Part shown: in pieces, positions 34,014 through 45,924 of the stretch
How positions within the stretch are numbered: the first letter of the stretch is position 1
Layout: every line of letters starts with the position of its first letter
Assembly: GCA_028023455.1 (NCBI GenBank)
Contig: JAQFVV010013370.1
Location: 62,001-126,000 of the forward strand
Direction: 5' to 3'
Length of the DNA: 64,000 bases
Source of the DNA: Epiperipatus broadwayi
Lineage: Eukaryota > Onychophora > Udeonychophora > Euonychophora > Peripatidae
Translations under genes and position numbers: made by a program
The notes under the pieces: generated by a model
What the model was told of the DNA's origin: nothing
Database searches by the model: none
What the model saw: the letters and a program-made list of their open reading frames with translations, nothing else

Positions 34014-36011
34014 ATTAAAATAGGAATGCAGAATCAGAAAAAAAAATATTAGTAACATACTTTGAATTTTCCAAAAAGATCTTCAATTTATCATTTACAT
34101 TGAAAAAAGTTTCTATAATACCAGTGCTGAAATTAAAATTTTTTGGATATGTATAAACAGTAAAACCAATCATAACACTACCCTTAATGTTCTATGGTTG
34201 AGAAATTGTTAAAAGTAATATATCTGTCCACAAGCTGTTAATTTCAAGTAAAATCTTTGTTGGATAATTGCATATCAAATTTCCAAGACATAATGAATCA
34301 TTTTATCTTTAAAAAAAAGAAATCTACTTATACCTTGATTAAATTAGCAAGACCTTGTTCAAGATGGCTCTAGTGATCAACATTGTTAATAAGATCTAGT
34401 CGTAGTAAAATAGGTGCACAGTGTGTTCCAGTGAAAAGATGACTTGTTTCCCTCCAAACTACCTAAAGTGAATCCACTGAATCAATGCATATGTTTTGTG
34501 TGACATAGTTTAGCTATTCACCACAAAAAATTTTAATGTCTGGATCATCAATTAAAATATAATGTATATCAGATATGGATCATATCTTTATAGGTCATTT
34601 TCAATGCTCCCTCTGCTGCATACATTTTGAATCATATCAATCATTTCAGTTTATTCAAAATATAAAGTTAGCATATTATTCCATGTGGGCTGAATACTTA
34701 TCTGTTAGCATTAAATGACTTATTTTGACCTGTATTTGTCCTTACTTTGGCACTGTGAGCAATATAACTTTTCTTCATTATTTTGTGGCTATCTGTTCAT
34801 TTTAAAATTATTAGTTTAAAAACAAGTCTATAGATGTCACTTTCAGACAAACCTTTGAAAAATTAGAATATATAATTTGCATATGAAAGAAATTACACCC
34901 ACCCCATTTTGGTCTCAGCGGAGTGCCAATTTCTAATTGGTCGATTGTTTGGCCCAAAAACAAATATTAAGTTTTAAAAAGAAAAATTGTAATTTCCAGT
35001 ATTTTCTTTTTGTAATTAAGGTTATTTAAGCCACATTTTTATAAAATACTTATTTGAAATCAAAAGACTGTGTGTTTTCAATTAGATTTTATTTGAAAAT
35101 ATTAATTTCTTGAAAGATAAGTTGTAAAAGCTTGTAATGGTAAATTAGAAGTAGTTTTTAATGACTAACTCTTAATGATTTTTGTCAACACTGATAAGGA
35201 AATTTCTTTTAAAATTTTGTAATAATAACAAATTTAATTATTAATTTTAAGATATATTTTATTTCTTTAATATTATCTAACCTAAATTTTTTTTGAATTT
35301 TATAAAAAAAATTCAAATAAGAAATATTGAAAATCCTAACTTTTTGAATATTTAAAATCCTACTAACTTTTTGAATAGATAGCGTTACATGTTCTAGTTA
35401 AGAACTTTGTTTAGTTATTTATTGACCTCTTTTGCAAAGTTCAAATATTACCTTTTAGAAAGTTTATTATTGGAAAGCATACATTTGTAATAAATAATGT
35501 TAAGATTATTAGTAAACAAGATAGAACAAAGACTTAATTGACCATTTTATCAGTTATCTTTTTACTGGAACACATGAATACAAACCATCCATTAACATCT
35601 GCAAATATGGTTGTGTATTCAATGATCATATTATCATATCAGACTAATTTTAAAACTCAACTTTCTTATTACTTTAATGTTTCTGCCTAATCCTTATTTC
35701 CTAGCTAACTATGAGTAACAGTCATGTTATATGTTTTTGGCACTCAGTTCAAGGTAAAGGATATATATATATATATATAGTACAAGTTTATACGATATAT
35801 TGATCAAGTCAAAATGGCTACAATACTTAGCAATAAATACCTCACATGCAAACAAGGTGACACTGAGATTTCTGAACGTACATATATATTTTTAAAATAT
35901 AATACTCAGACTTGTCAATGATATTTGCAACGGTTCCTATTTTTTAATTGCAATATTTATTGTTCCTATTACAGTGAAAATGCTTTTTTTTTTGGTTGAC
36001 TGCAGTATCTT
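34014..36011. other. AT-rich DNA, no gene recognised
   Basis: No supported frame. A (TA)n run lies at 35760-35780. Confidence 0.35.
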
Positions 36012-36489
36012 CCATAGACCAGGAGTGGGCAAATAGTGGCCCCCAGGGCCACATGCACCCCGCCAAGACAATCTGAAAAATCCGCCTTGAACTGAGATTT
36101 CCTTCCCATGCATGACCAAAGATTTGTCTCGTATCTTCCACTAGGATGGCCACATCAATACACATGTGCAGTGTAGATATGATTTGCAGTGCTTTTCCAG
36201 TTGATCTGGTTAATTTCAATTTTGTCTTTGCATTAAAAAATATATACATTTCCAACTTTAGTGAAACCATGAACCCTCCGAAAAAATGTAAAATCGGTCA
36301 TGGATGTCGTGTGTTTAATGAAGAATGGAGAAACAAATATTTCTTTGGTAAGGCAGGGAATAAATCAGTGTGTTTATTGTGTCATGAATAAAAAGTGCGG
36401 CCCTTTGCTAACCTTCGCTTCCACAAAGTGGCCCTCCGCCAACCTCTGTGGCCCCCGAGCCAAAACAATTGCCCACTTCTGCCATAGAC
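36012..36489. mobile_element. Non-autonomous hAT transposon, 462 bp
   Basis: A perfect 8-bp duplication CCATAGAC (36012-36019 and 36482-36489) flanks an element whose ends are CAGGAGTGGGCAAA (left) and, inverted, CAGAAGTGGGCAA (right). GGCCCCC/GGGGGCC blocks follow. CAG...TG termini, 8-bp TSDs and the TGGGCAA motif identify the hAT superfamily. It is GC-rich and CpG-rich against its surroundings, so it is probably a fairly recent insertion. It retains only the first codons of a transposase. Confidence 0.92.
36269..36391 (+). pseudogene. hAT transposase N-terminal remnant
   Basis: The 40-codon frame MNPPKKCKIG...CRVFNEEWRNKYFF...NKSVCLLCHE ends in TAA. The pattern 'R.F.eeW...YFF...g...CLlC' is the N-terminal zinc-binding start of hAT proteins of the GTF2I-repeat/ZBED-like group. 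The pair CLLC is present, but the downstream His/Cys pair and the whole catalytic domain are deleted. An in-frame upstream extension to 36146 probably represents element 5' leader. It cannot encode an active transposase. Confidence 0.75.
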
Positions 36490-37449
36490 GATCTACTGTC
36501 AATGCTCGATAGTATATAAGTTTTACATCATCTTTATATTATTAGTTAAGGTTTTTATTTTTTTGACTTAATACTATTATAAAGCTCCTCTCCCTCCACA
36601 CACACATATAGTTTCGACTTTATAACCATTAGAGAGAGAGATAAAAATCGAGTAATAGTTTTGATTTTATACTTGGTATTGATTTTTTAATTGTGTCAGA
36701 ATTTAATAAACACAAACACAATAATACAAAAATAATAAAAATGCAAAAATAAACGTTCACACCCGAATACAACGGTTCAACTTAGCTATACTTAATTTTA
36801 ATTACCATAAAAGTTACAGCTAACAACTTTATTTTTTGGTGTAAATATGTGTGTATTTTTATAATATTTATTTGTACATTGGTGACATAAATAGTATATT
36901 TTCTTATTATCCTTGATATAAAAATAATTAAAAATGGTAATAATTTCGGTTATGATATTTCACTGCATGAGATTTACCAACGCTAAGTAGCAGCCTGTTC
37001 CACTGTTATGGCTGGGACGATGTCATCGTTTGCAATTCAACTCTTTTTAAAAGTTTTAAATAAGATCTCATTAAATATGGAAACATCTGGCTTCTAGTCA
37101 AAATCTATTGTACAGTCTTTTCTTTTAAAAAAAAGTACGCGATCTATACAATAGTTAGCGTAACTTTCCTGAATAAATGTGCCCACTTTTTCTATATCTA
37201 TTATAATGCTAAAATCTTGCCTACGTATTTGATTTCAGCTGTAGAGTATTGGTGAAAAAAATATATATACATATTCTAAATTAACGTTTCACTATCAAAT
37301 ATGTCTTCCAATTGAAATAATGACTTTTCATTTTTAAACTTATCTTTTTTTTTTACTTAAAATCATTATTTTAATTTTATTATATTTTCTAAAATACTAC
37401 TTATAAAAATATGGTTTAAATTAACCATTGTATTGCTTTTATATATATA
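36490..37449. other. AT-rich DNA, nothing recognised
   Basis: Short CA and GA runs (36596-36640); no supported frame or RNA gene. Confidence 0.35.
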
Positions 37450-37790
37450 GCAGGCCCTAATGATTTAATGGTTAAAACGTATGCAATGTCCACTCACCAT
37501 AGCTTAAATGAATTATGTGTTCAACAAGTTCTCGTGGTAGAGGATGCGCCATGTCCACATTATTATAGTTTAAATCAACTATTATATCATTCTCTATATG
37601 GACAGCCGGCTATCATGATATAATGGATAGAGTATGCCATGCTCACATTATGATTTTAATTAAATATTATATCGTTCTTTTTCTGTATGTATAACAAGTT
37701 CTCCTGGAATAGTAATAAGAGGAAGATTTATGTCAATAATTTAGTATTTGAACCCAGTTGAAAGCTGATTTTTTAAATGTAAATAATGAT
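37450..37790 (+). repeat. tRNA-like SINE debris, three tandem units
   Basis: Three successive units at about 37462, 37540 and 37616 share 'AATGG.TA.AG.ATGCCATG..CACATTAT..TTTAAAT.AA.TATTATATC.TTCT'. The head resembles a tRNA box A (ATATAATGGATAGAGTATG). A box B-like TTTGAACCCAGTT lies at 37747. Probably a tandemly duplicated tRNA-derived SINE. Confidence 0.5.
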
Positions 37791-38556
37791 TTTCAGACAA
37801 TGAGTAAACAGGAAAATACTTCCCCATAAATGATAGTCAACATTTTTGCATTAAATGTAACAAATTCTATTTAGATATGCATGAGACAACATACTTCCAT
37901 GATATTTTATGGTTAAAGTTAGGGTCCAAAATCATCAGCTGCATGCAGTTGAAATAAATGTTAGTTGCTTACCAGTGCAGTTTGTTTGTGACGTTTTTTT
38001 ACTAGGTAATACTAGCAATATATTAATTGATTATGATAGTGGAGAATAATTTACAATTTGACAATCAATTATTGAGAATACTAATTACATAGACTTAACA
38101 TTTTATGCAAAATTTTTGCTAAAATCTTTACAATTCATCTATAAACAAAAAAAAAAGACTTTGAATGTAAACAAGTCCAAAGAATAAATTGGATTTAAAA
38201 ATGATTGTAGCACAGTAGATCAAGTTATCCAAACATTCATCAAATGAGATACTCTTATGTATTACATTTGTAGATTAAAGTTTTTTTAACTTTAGATAAT
38301 TATGTATAATTAAAGTTTGAAATGTTAAGTCATAAACCAAGTCTGTTGTCAAATTCTGAAGAATATATATCATTATGTATTAATCTACATGGTGTCATGA
38401 AGTAGAGTTAAAATTGATGAGTATATGATAGTGATTTTGTCTCTCCAACATTTTTAACAACTTTATGGATATTATTTCTTAATTAAAATGTGAAACAAAT
38501 GAATAAAAAATTAATAATTTCTTGAGTCACTTAGATTTTGCAGATTATGTGACTAT
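37791..38556. other. AT-rich DNA, nothing recognised
   Basis: No supported feature. Confidence 0.35.
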
Positions 38557-39545
38557 TTAAGTAATCAATACTTTTTCACTTTCCTTGTTCTTAATAGCAC
38601 ACTTATATTCTCTGCATGCTTCTTTCCTCTCTTTTACACTTTTACTAATTCTCATTTTTTTATTACTTTCATTCTTCTGAATATTCTCACCTAAAACCCT
38701 ATTTGCCACTTTTTCTATTTCTTTACACCAGTCCTTATACTCATTCCCAACCAACTCTTCCATGATTTCTTCAACTTGTATTTTATACTCTTCCAACTTA
38801 TTCTTATCATTCACTCTCCGTCCACATCTTTCACTATTATTCTACTTTTATTTCTATTCTCCATCACATTACTAACTATTTCAATTACAATGAAATTATG
38901 ATCACTAGTACATACTTTTTCTTCATTATCAAACACCTTAATTTTTCATATTTTAGTCATTTCCTCTTTCTCTACCAATACATAATATATTGTGTGAAAT
39001 GTATTATTTTTAGACCATGTGACCCTCATAAATATTTAATAAATTTCCAATACTCAAATTCACTTTCTGACAAATTTTCTTCAAAAGCTGTCCATTTTTA
39101 TTATCTACATCTTCAATTTCTTATATGTCCATTCATATCCTCTATAACCATTATTCTCTTCCCCTTTTCTTTAAAACTTTGTATATCCTTAACTAGACAT
39201 TCATATATATATTACTGTTCCACTCCATTATAATTTGACTATCTCCAGCTGGCTATATAAACTATAGCCACCATCCATTCTTGTCTACCCAACCTTATTT
39301 CAAACCACAAATGTTCTTGACATTTAACAATATTTAAATATTTTTTTGATATAACAGCTACACCACCATTCCTTTTTTTTTTCTATTTATACCCTGCCAA
39401 AACAGGTTCTTCTTCTCTTAGATGTGTTTCCACTACTGTTAATACCTCAAGCTCTTCATTTTCAATTGTTTTATTTAATTCCATCCACTTTTCTGGTCTC
39501 CTACCATCTGGTGTCCATTAATTTTTCAAGCTTATAGTAAATGGC
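38557..39545 (-). pseudogene. LINE endonuclease domain, truncated before RT
   Basis: On the minus strand, pieces in order are: GRRPEKWMELNKTIENEELE at about 39.5 kb, TVVETHLREEEPVLAG (the E of the ETH motif), NGGVAVISKKYLN, IMVIEDMNGHI (the 'GDFNAH' position), and TSDHNFIVIEI (the catalytic SDH motif) at about 38.9 kb. An 85-codon lysine/glutamate-rich linker (38814-38557) follows. Scattered stops break the frame. The start matches the 33.15-kb fragment, so they are the same LINE family. RT is missing because the copy ends at 38557. Confidence 0.8.
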
Positions 39546-40014
39546 TCTAAAGATAATTGCTGTTAGAAGCATATGAGAAATCATATGGTGCTGTTAGTAT
39601 TAACCTACCTAGCGCCCCCTCCAAACAACTTATTACAATAAGATTCTAAAAGTGCTTATTTTTTAAAAAGCATCTATTATCAATGCTGAATTTTAACACC
39701 TACTAAGCAGTAAAACTACTAAAATGAGTTCTAAGATTGTTTGTTACTGACTCATGGAATTCTTTGAAGAGGTAAGTAAGGTGCTATTATTAAAAATTTG
39801 GAGCTTTATAGCTATACAAAGATTTAAAAACAAAAAGTTTAAGGATTAAAAAGCTCTAAAATGATCAGTGGATTAACTGAAAAGAATAAATATTTTTTGT
39901 TGTGGTTACTTTAGATCTTCTTTTGATATATTGAAAGTAATATATGGATCTAAAAATATTATGATGATATTAAATCCAAGCACCCATATTTTAAATAGTG
40001 GTGATATTTCAAAT
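39546..40014. other. AT-rich DNA, nothing recognised
   Basis: A TAGCGCCCCCTC block at 39610 recalls the hairpin arms at 56.25 kb, but no element boundary was seen. Confidence 0.3.
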
Positions 40015-41180
40015 ATGTGGTGGGAATATTTTGACTATCTTTTGAATTACACAAGTATATCCATTTTAGCTTCTCATTTAGATTTGGAAAAAAAATGTCC
40101 CAATTAATGAAGTTAAAATATCTCTTTATAATCTTAAAAATGGATAGGTGTATGTGGTGATGAGAGATCTGGAAACGTTTTAAAAGGTGATATGCTGGCT
40201 TTAAACATATTGGATTTTTTTAAAGAAATAATATGAACTTATAAAATCATATCTCTTGATTTTAATGTTACTTTTATAGTTCCAGTTTATAAAAACAGAA
40301 GGTTTAGAAAAACCTGCAACTATTATCATATAGTATCATTATTCAGACAGCAATCTTATATTCAAAGATTTTATAAAATAGTTTGCTTTTGGATTGATGG
40401 ATGGTTACCAAAATTATTATGGTTTTACACAATCAAGAAGCAATATAAACATGATCCATGTTCCCAGAAAAATGCAAAAAGAAATATTGGAAACAAAAAT
40501 TGATTTTATGCTTTTATTGAGTCAATGAAGGCAATTTAATCTATTAATATGTGGTACTGTTTGAAATATATTTTATGTGATGGAATAAAAAATTCTTACT
40601 GCTTGGATTAAAGAAGAAAGTGAAGAAGGTACAAAATTATTTTTAATTTTTATGACAATTAGAGGTCGTTTTGCAAACCTGACATCATGATGAAAATTTG
40701 ATTAAGGGATTTTAAATTTGGATCACTTTAACTAAAAAAAGAGTTTTATCTTTCTGATTTAATAAATTTACAGATTATTTAAGATTATCCTATTTTTTCA
40801 AATCCAAAAGATAATCTATATGAATGTATTAAATGTTTTGAACCAACATATAATGAATTTGGTTTAGTAGTTAATCATGAAAATCTCAAGTTTGTTAAAA
40901 GCCAGTGATAGTAGAAACATTTTTGAATACTTTTAGCTTGGATGGGTATCTTCTTGAGAACGTAAATCAATTTTCTTATAGCTTTCAAAGTAGAATTGAA
41001 ATGAAAGACAGAACCCAATGGCTTGCTGCATTTAACACATTTAAAGAAAAAAAATATTTCATTATAGTAATATAATTATTGCAATTAAATTAGTTGAATG
41101 TAAAGTTACTATTTTTACCAATTTATTATATTGATGTGCAATCTGGATTTCCTACTGACTTAATATAAAGATATTTCAAA
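40015..41180 (+). pseudogene. Decayed LINE reverse transcriptase region
   Basis: Collinear fragments in shifting frames are: WWEYFDYLLN, VPINEVKISLYNLKNG (pre-RT 'I..eI..alk.LKNGKAPG'), TFIVPVYKN then NYYHIVSLF ('VPIyKkg...NYRPISLL'), QYGFTQSRSNINMIH (RT block 2), FEPTYNEFGLVVNHENLKFV (blocks 6-7), and LDGYLLENVNQFSYSFQSRI ('..I.LENVe.F.YLG..'). The FADD active site is not recognisable. The order matches RTE-like or similar ORF2. A CTFCKTSE reading at 41570 may be its C-terminal finger. Confidence 0.65.
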
Positions 41181-41601
41181 ATTTAAGTAGGACCTAAAAA
41201 CATAATATGAAGATTATAAGACCTGTCTGTATGATGATTCTGATTCTATAGACTCTATTATTATAAAATTATACCTTTGTTGAATTGAGGGTGTACGTAA
41301 ATTTTTATTGGGAACTTTTTTTTTTTAAATGGGAGAAGCAGACCTTGTTTACATTATAAAGATTATGTCAAAAGCACTCCATTGACTGTTTACATAGAGA
41401 AAATATGACAGAGGCCAAAATGCAAAGGAAAGCTACAATTAGACAAGTATTGAATTATTTTAAAACGTACTTTACATTGCAAAAGTTAAAGGCAGCATGC
41501 AAGATATTAAATAAAACTAAGAGAACAGCAATGTGATATTTTTGGAGATATTTATAGTTCAGATGTGTGCACATTTTGTAAAACATCTGAAATGTTGAGG
41601 T

Positions 41602-41720
41602 GGCCTATAACCCTCAAGGTTCCCAGGCTGTCACCCTTCCAAGTACTAACTGAGCCTAACATTGCTTAACTGCGATGATCGGACGACAACCGGTGTATTC
41701 AACGTAGTATGACCGTAGAC
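41602..41720 (-). rRNA. 5S rRNA gene or pseudogene
   Basis: The minus strand starts GTCTACGGTCATACTACGTT and contains the internal promoter elements of 5S genes: an A box-like AGTTAAGCAATGTTAGG and a C box-like GTACTTGGAAGGGTGAC. The length is about 119 nt. The 5' and 3' ends pair into helix I (GUCUACGG with ..UAUAGGC, one mismatch). Departures from the usual animal sequence at conserved places (GCAGTT for GAAGTT, GGAAGGG for GGATGGG, GACAG for GACCG) suggest a divergent or pseudogene copy. A TTTT tract lies about 20 bases beyond the 3' end. Only one copy is present here; a 5S-derived SINE is an alternative. Confidence 0.85.
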
Positions 41721-42439
41721 CTATGGACATATCTGTAACGTATTTTATAGTTATTTTTGGGTTTTTTCTTTTTGTGGCGATTTTGGTATATAGTAACAAC
41801 TGATTTGCTTTAAGTGCTGATATAATATACACTTTTATATATAATTACATCTTATTTAATCTTATATATGATACAAGATAGTAAAAATGATCTGATCTAA
41901 TCTTCATGAATAATTATAATTATCTGATCCCGAAAAAGTATATACAATCTCTAATTATGAAATGTAAGTACTTTTAAAAAATAGCAATAGCTGACTGGTA
42001 TATATTTTCCATGGTTATAATACTGACTTAAAAACAATCTAATTCGCTATACACGCACAACAAAAGATTTTATCATTTATTTTACGTACATTGGCAAGAC
42101 TTGTAAGAATAACCGAAGGCGTAGATGAAAGGTTTTAAAAACGACTGCGATATTACAAAGATAATAAAGCATTAAAGAATCATTTCTTTATTTACGTCAG
42201 AAAAAAAAAGCTTTAGTCTTTGTTCTTGAATCACCAAGAGTGGTCGTACACTCGCCGAATAAGCACCACCAATTATTGCTTATCATAGCAGAATGTTGCG
42301 TTTACAAAATCAAAGTTATTATTAGTCTTATTTTTAATTGCCTGTGCATTACAATAATCTTTCTCAAATAATGACGCTTACCTTTTCACATTTATAATTT
42401 CTTCCCTATATTCTCCAATGATTATTGTTCATATGTTTG
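41721..42439. other. AT-rich DNA, nothing recognised
   Basis: No supported feature up to the CpG-rich block. Confidence 0.3.
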
Positions 42440-42964
42440 TGTCATCCAGTAAAAACGTTACGCGCGAGCGACTGAAGTACTAATATTTTTTTTTATTGCT
42501 TTGATAAATTAAATCATTACGTTTACCGCCGTGGCAAAATCTTTTCACCCTAAAATGATAATTGCATTTAGCAGCCTTTCTCAAATGCGTTTGTAACATT
42601 TTTTGGTTCGTCCACGCGCAGCGTGATCTGATGCGGCGTGGCGGATGCATTTGCTTAAAAGGGAAAGATTCAATTGTCTGTAGTATGGAGTTAGACGTTA
42701 CGGGGCGAAAATGATAAAATATTCAAGATTAGATTGCATCTTAGGCTTTTTAAGAACTTTCTGCACGTTAATTATTGCCATAGCTATGAAATATTGATTG
42801 TTATGCAGTCATTTGCTTTACGAATAATTTTTCGCGAAGCTTTCATTATGCAATCTACGCGAATTATACTGAAAATTGATAGCGGTGAGCCTAAGCCAGA
42901 GGACACCGCCGGTGGAATCATTGATTGATTCTCGACTTCACATCGATTTTCAAAGGAGAAGATA
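42440..42964 (+). promoter_or_regulatory. Candidate CpG-rich promoter region
   Basis: CpGs, rare elsewhere, cluster here (ACGTTACGCGCGAGCGAC at 42457, TCGTCCACGCGCAGCGTG at 42608, GCGGCGTGGCGG, GTTACGGGGCG at 42698). Together with the downstream ATG and splice donor this looks like an unmethylated transcription start region on the plus strand. No TATA box is clear. Inference only. Confidence 0.4.
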
Positions 42965-43008
42965 ATGCAAACTTTACGAATTTGGTGCCAAATTAAAATG
43001 TTTACTTG
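42965..43008 (+). CDS. Candidate first coding exon, partial
   Basis: The ATG at 42965 (context GAAGATAATGC) starts a frame MQTLRIWCQIKMFT, interrupted after 44 bases by a strong 5' splice site TTG/GTAAGTTAAT (GT at 43009). It follows directly on the CpG-rich block. No protein family is recognisable from 14 residues and no second exon could be identified. An upstream frame (42734-42928) could instead be part of the transcript leader. Confidence 0.3.
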
Positions 43009-43439
43009 GTAAGTTAATATTTTAAAAACAATCATATTTACAGTATTAAAATATTATTGTATATAAATATATCATACATATATAAACAAGTTTCGATCTA
43101 TCTTCCTTTGTGTACTTGTAATTTAGAAAAAAATATTTGTAATTTAATTATTTTTAATATGATTTTAATTATTAATATTAGTAGTTAATAACATCAAATT
43201 TGTGAATAAAAAAAGTAATTGAAGTATTATTAGTAAGATTATGTGGTTGAATAATGAACGCTGCCCTTTATTAAGCACCATAGACGCTAATAATTGAAGA
43301 TTGCGTCTTATGTCTATGAATAAATGTAAACTAGAGATATTTTAACCGGATGTGACGTCTGTAATTGAAATCTGTGGAAATTGCGTTAAAAGGGTAATAA
43401 GCTGTCGATGATGATCAAGTGTTTCACTTAGTTTAAAGC

Positions 43440-43760
43440 TATGATAAGAACATAAAAATGGCCCCTGAGGTATAAAGGTCTGTTCAACAGCCTTTCTGAA
43501 TAATAAAGGGAAGCAGATTTCTAGGGTTTGCCAATTGCTGGCTGGTGATGATTTGAAAGATTTTTGGTTCTCATTTTACTTAACTAAGTAGATACCCGTT
43601 TACCAACCAATATTCGATGGCCAAATACCTGAAAGAAAAATCCAAAGTCTTTCGAAAAACTTTTCAGCTTTACTAATGTGATATGCTACTTCTGAGTACA
43701 GAATGATATATATATATATTAAGTCCTTTGTTCAAATAGATTGAGATTACTAGGTTGCTG
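43440..43760 (+). repeat. Dispersed repeat H, copy 1
   Basis: Shares GGTTTGCCAA, '.TTTACCAACCAATA.T..ATGG' and following blocks with 44.98-45.26 kb in the same order. Non-coding. Confidence 0.5.
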
Positions 43761-43924
43761 ACTGTTACTATGCCAGCTAAGATATTTTGCCTGTGCTTAT
43801 TATTGTCATGCAGAATTTATTCCAGCATTTCAATTTATTTCAATGCTGAGCATAAAGTCGCATAAGGACCATGGTGCTCAGATTTTCTTATGTACTCCTG
43901 AATAATCAATTATCTGATACCCTG

Positions 43925-44030
43925 TGCGATTTGGTGCAGTGGTAGGGTAGCACTAACATTCAAGGATCATGGGCCAAATTCGACATTTATGGCATTTGAA
44001 CTCTTTCTGAGCTCCCAAGCAATCCAAATT
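43925..44030 (+). mobile_element. tRNA-like SINE fragment
   Basis: Box A-like TTGGTGCAGTGGTAGGGTAG and a weak box B-like GGGCCAAATTCGACA are 33 bases apart. No clean cloverleaf and no TSD were found. Confidence 0.4.
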
Positions 44031-44159
44031 CGATTATTATTTATAAACTTTAATGAAATCGTTTATATGAATAATAATAACATTTGGGAAAGAAAATGAT
44101 TACTAAACGCTTGTTGTTATTGCATGGCACCTTTGAGTGCATGATAGTTTTTTAATGTG

Positions 44160-44465
44160 TTTTTAAATCAAATTATAAGAGTTAAAGAAAGGTTATAAGA
44201 AATGTTTTTGTATTTATATGTTGGATTATGTTAAATGTTTTTAGAAAAATTCAAATTTTATTTAAACGTTTAATATATATTCAAATATTAGTAAAAGCAC
44301 TCACATTAGTATGTAACACAATATTCCAAGTGATACTTTCTTTTCTTCAGGTATTGTTAACCTCACTAGTGATAATACAAGCAAAGAAAGAATCTTTAAA
44401 TTCATGAATATTGAATTTAAGGCAATTTTTAACTGACTAGTATTTTCTGACTGATTAGACTAGTT
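44160..44465 (-). mobile_element. SINE family S2, minus copy of a head-to-head pair
   Basis: On the minus strand it reads, from 44465: decayed tRNA-like head, then ATTATCACTAGTGAGGTTAAC, CCTGAAGAAAAGAAAGTATC, TACTAATGTGAGTGCTTTTA, then AAATAAAATTTGAATTTTTC and AAACATTTAACATAATCC. The same order is found in S2 copies at 47.5, 60.2 and 60.6 kb. Confidence 0.65.
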
Positions 44466-44760
44466 GATTAGAGCATTCTTAAATTCATTTTTCATAAATC
44501 TAAAAATTCCAGATTCAATCCCCTTACTAGTATTATCACTGGTCAGGCTAATTGTTTAGAGAGTTGCCTTAAATATAAAAGTCCCAGGATTGATTACCTT
44601 AACAATACTGTCTCTGGTCAACCAGTTATTCAAACACTGTGATATATATTAATCTGTGTGCTATTACTAATAATTGCATGTATTGAAAGTTTAAATAAAG
44701 TTTGAATTTTTTAAAATCATTTAACAATTAAAATTAGATGATGGGTATAGCCCAATATAT
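44451..44760 (+). mobile_element. SINE family S2, plus copy with duplicated head
   Basis: Two tRNA-like heads follow each other about 98 bp apart. The first has TAGTTGATTAGAGCATTC and box B CCAGATTCAATCC; the second has GGCTAATTGTTTAGAGAG and CCAGGATTGATTACC. The common body (TGTGTGCTATTACTAATAAT, TTTAAATAAAGTTTGAATTT) follows. It faces the minus copy 44160-44465. Confidence 0.65.
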
Positions 44761-44984
44761 AATTACAACCGCAATACCATCATCATAAAATTTTGGTCAA
44801 ACATTATAAGAAATGTGTGTATGACAAAAATCCTCAAACTGAATAGTAATACCACCATATGTTGAAACAAAAATTTGAGAAATAAATTGAAAGTATCAAA
44901 AAGATTGATGGCGGACAATGCTGTTAAGGAAGTTTATAATGTATGTCTATATAAAACATTCTTTTAAATAAATATCATACAGTA

Positions 44985-45260
44985 AACAACAGACCTCCCC
45001 ACTAGGCACTTATAGAGGAATAGTGAAATAGAAGATAGTATTCACCAGGTTTGCCAAATGTTGAGATGACACCTTAAGCAGATTTTTTATTCTATAATTT
45101 AAGGATATCTACATATCCATTTACTGACCAATAATTAATGGTTAGCTAAGTTGTCTATGGAAAACTATGCAAAAAAAATTGTCAGCTTCTTGAATAGAAT
45201 TTCACTTGATGAGAATTCAAACTCTATATCAAATATATTACTTATGAATGCACTATCTCT
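44985..45260 (+). repeat. Dispersed repeat H, copy 2
   Basis: Same block order as 43.44-43.76 kb (GGTTTGCCAAATGTTG; CCATTTACTGACCAATAATT; TTTCACTTGATGAGAATTC). Confidence 0.5.
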
Positions 45261-45504
45261 GTTTTATGAGAACCTAGTTAAGACATATATATCTACTTAA
45301 AACTTTCACTGCACCGCATCTTCTTAAGACATATGAATAAAGACATCTGAGAGACATTAAAGCCCAAAATTTATTGCATGCTGAATCAGAATTTTTCTGT
45401 TGGTCTAGTTCATTATCTCTCATATATGTCTTTGTCATTTGTTCAGTATTTATCAATACAAATTTATACACTCTGATTTACAAATATCAAATTTTCTACA
45501 TTAA

Positions 45505-45725
45505 CATGTTTGATATCAACTATTTCAGATAAATACATTAATGACTATTGCTAATTATTTATTAAACTAGAGATTAATTTTGGTTTAAAGTTTACCTTGG
45601 CTAGGGATAATCTTAATTTAACAAAATGGTTAATAATAATCATTAGCATATTTATCTAAAGTGATTGGTATCAAAGTTGTGACTGCCAAAAATTTAATGC
45701 TTGTAGATCAAAGTGTAAATAATAA
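45505..45725. repeat. AT-rich foldback repeat J
   Basis: A left part (TTTCAGATAAATACATTAAT...) and a right part (...ATTAGCATATTTATCTAAAG) are inverted copies. Further copies lie at 47.21-47.28, 47.36-47.42, 47.93-48.01, 48.29-48.43 and 58.53-58.60 kb, in both orientations. Confidence 0.6.
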
Positions 45726-45924
45726 TTATATATAAAAGTATAAATGTTGTTTTGTTTAGTCGTTATTAGCAATATATCACTTAGAAAAATGATAAACAAT
45801 AATTTGACTGCAGATTTTAGCTCCTAACTAATCATGCTATTGTTTTCCATGTTAAGTTTCTGAAAGGATTTTCTAATAATTAACTTTGAGTAGAATATTT
45901 TATCACTGTTTAATCATCTATATG

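Noticed and set aside
36609-36620. AGTTTCGACTTT as a hammerhead GAAAC end
   Set aside because: No CUGANGA within reach on the minus strand.
38898-39233. 111-codon plus-strand frame
   Set aside because: Antisense shadow of the LINE endonuclease on the minus strand.
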